Source of the DNA: Crocinitomicaceae bacterium
Lineage (GTDB): Bacteria; Bacteroidota; Bacteroidia; Flavobacteriales_D; Crocinitomicaceae
NCBI GenBank assembly: GCA_015662935.1
Contig: DQTF01000104.1
Location: 1 to 7,190, forward strand
Direction: 5' to 3'
Length of the DNA: 7,190 nt
Shown: positions 6,057 to 7,190 of the stretch, one piece after another
Layout: each line of letters begins with the position of its first letter
Numbering within the stretch: position 1 is the first letter of the stretch
Translations under genes and position numbers: made by a program
Notes under the pieces: model-generated
Databases searched by the model: none
The model's input: the letters and a program-made list of their open reading frames with translations, nothing else
Told to the model about the DNA's origin: nothing

Positions 6057-7190
6057 ATGAAAATAATTTTAACTACTCTACTACTTGCTATCCTTTTTCA
6101 AGGGTATTCTCAGAATATTAGCGACAATAAAATAACATTTCAATATACACAATTACCTCTTGTTAAAATAGAGAAAGTTTTTCAAACGTATGAAACTCGT
6201 GTTACTCACGGGTACTTATCGTCTAATGAAGACAGTTTGTCAAATTATGCACTTCGACAAGAAATGGCTCAACAAAATTATGAAGCAGCTCTTGTCAATT
6301 ATCGACGGCAAAAGAGAAATAGTCTGACACAATATTATAAATCGATGGCAGCATGGGAAAAAAGTGTGAATAGCGGGGTTTTGGCTGTGAAACCAGTGAA
6401 ACCAAAAATGCCTCATTTACCATCTTATCAAGAGGTTGTTCAACCAAGGCTGAACTCTCCAATGTCAGACGAAAAAGTAAAACAAGCAATCGACATTCAA
6501 GGTTTTAAAAAAGGATTAGGAGGTTCTATTTTAACAATTGACATTCAAGCCATCAGAAATATTAGAATTGTCCAAAAGAAAAGCGGCAGTGGCAAGAGTA
6601 CAAAATATAAATATGACTGTGAATACTCTCTTCCTGTGTTGATTAAATTTGAAACACCTGTTGATGGAGTGGTACTTCAAGAAGTTATTTTACGCAATGT
6701 GCAAAAGTATAAAATGAAAGATTTTAAGAGCCAGTATGATTTCAAAATTTATTGGTTAGAAAGTCAAGAAATGTTTTATTCTGAATTAGAAAATTATGCA
6801 AGAACAAAGGCTATTAAATTTGCCAATGAATACATTAACAATCAGTTGGGGTTTGTTACTAAAAGTAGAAAAACAGAAATATACACCGTAAAGAAATTTA
6901 AGAATTATGATTATTCAGACCTTACCAATGCTTACTCTACAACAGTACAATCCTTGAGTTTGGTATCGAAGGACAAAGAGCATAAGGGAGCAAAAGCAAA
7001 ACTGGAAGCCGCGTTGGCACAGTGGAACGAAATCATGATGGAAAGCAATAGTTATGATAAGAAAGCAAGAATCAATGATAAGGTTTCTGCCATGATAAGA
7101 TGTAACATTGCTGAAATTCAATTATGGTTGAATCAATTTGATGAGGCCCAAGCAACCTTAAACTTAGCAGAGAATGCTCGTGTGCTAAAA
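6057..7190 (+). CDS. Secreted protein of unknown function with TPR-like C-terminal region (3' end outside window)
   Basis: The frame is open from the ATG at 6057 to the last base, giving 378 residues without a stop. Residues 1-19 (MKIILTTLLLAILFQGYSQ) look like a Sec signal peptide ending in the Tyr-Ser-Gln common in Flavobacteriales exports; there is no lipobox cysteine. Residues about 60-100 are a Gln/Tyr/Arg-rich helical stretch, followed by a Pro/Lys linker (VKPVKPKMPHLPSY, 111-124). Residues about 150-300 form a mixed alpha/beta region I do not recognise. From about 311 to 376 paired helices appear, with CNIAEIQLWLNQFDEAQATLNLA (349-371) resembling a TPR unit. It begins 1 bp after the YfhO stop, so the two are almost certainly co-transcribed. 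Its periplasmic or outer-surface location would put it beside the extracytoplasmic domain of YfhO. It could be a scaffold, or cargo unrelated in function. No enzyme motif is visible. Confidence 0.8.
   Translation, partial: MKIILTTLLLAILFQGYSQNISDNKITFQYTQLPLVKIEKVFQTYETRVTHGYLSSNEDSLSNYALRQEMAQQNYEAALVNYRRQKRNSLTQYYKSMAAWEKSVNSGVLAVKPVKPKMPHLPSYQEVVQPRLNSPMSDEKVKQAIDIQGFKKGLGGSILTIDIQAIRNIRIVQKKSGSGKSTKYKYDCEYSLPVLIKFETPVDGVVLQEVILRNVQKYKMKDFKSQYDFKIYWLESQEMFYSELENYARTKAIKFANEYINNQLGFVTKSRKTEIYTVKKFKNYDYSDLTNAYSTTVQSLSLVSKDKEHKGAKAKLEAALAQWNEIMMESNSYDKKARINDKVSAMIRCNIAEIQLWLNQFDEAQATLNLAENARVLK

Noticed and set aside
6295..7121. Two minus-strand open frames (6295-6489 and 6915-7121) opposite the last gene
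   Set aside because: The plus strand holds one continuous frame from 6057 to the window end with a signal peptide; the minus-strand frames are isolated and look like no known protein.
6976..7190. Assigning the last protein to a named TPR-related domain family of Bacteroidota
   Set aside because: The helical pattern is suggestive, but the gene is incomplete and I cannot confirm the family by eye, so I left it as TPR-like.

Overview
The window looks like chromosomal DNA from an AT-rich member of the Bacteroidota, most likely the order Flavobacteriales. Three features support this. One protein carries SprB-type repeats and a type IX secretion (T9SS) C-terminal sorting domain. Matches to the Bacteroidota sigma-factor -7 element TAnnTTTG lie just upstream of gene starts. 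There are no clear Shine-Dalgarno sequences. I see no RNA genes, insertion sequences, CRISPR arrays or phage genes, and the genes are packed almost without gaps.

Layout, left to right. Positions 2-619 (+) hold the C-terminal part of a phytoene desaturase/carotenoid isomerase-like FAD oxidoreductase that is cut by the window edge. A perfect TACCTTTG promoter element (623-630) follows its stop. Next is a 577-residue exported protein (658-2391, +) with a signal peptide, an endonuclease/exonuclease/phosphatase (EEP) domain, two SprB repeats and a T9SS sorting tail. Its 3' end overlaps by 11 bp that of a convergent two-gene minus-strand operon: a family 2 glycosyltransferase (3081-3803) followed by a SAM-dependent methyltransferase (2381-3088), which overlap by 8 bp. 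Divergent from that operon is a second one on the plus strand: a YfhO-family polytopic membrane protein (preferred start 3872, end 6055), then, 1 bp after its stop, a secreted protein with a TPR-like C-terminal part (6057 to the window edge, incomplete).

The most interesting working hypothesis concerns the centre of the window. The glycosyltransferase has the motifs of the polyprenyl-phosphate sugar synthase group (ALG5/DPM1-like). YfhO proteins are GT-C-like membrane proteins, and in Bacillus subtilis YfhO works with the family 2 enzyme CsbB to glycosylate lipoteichoic acid. A divergent GT2/YfhO pair in a bacterium that should lack teichoic acids suggests a two-step, lipid-carrier-dependent glycosylation of some other envelope acceptor, perhaps involving the methyltransferase and the secreted protein. 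This is inferred from families and gene order and is not shown directly by the sequence. The other genes are recognisable members of known families.
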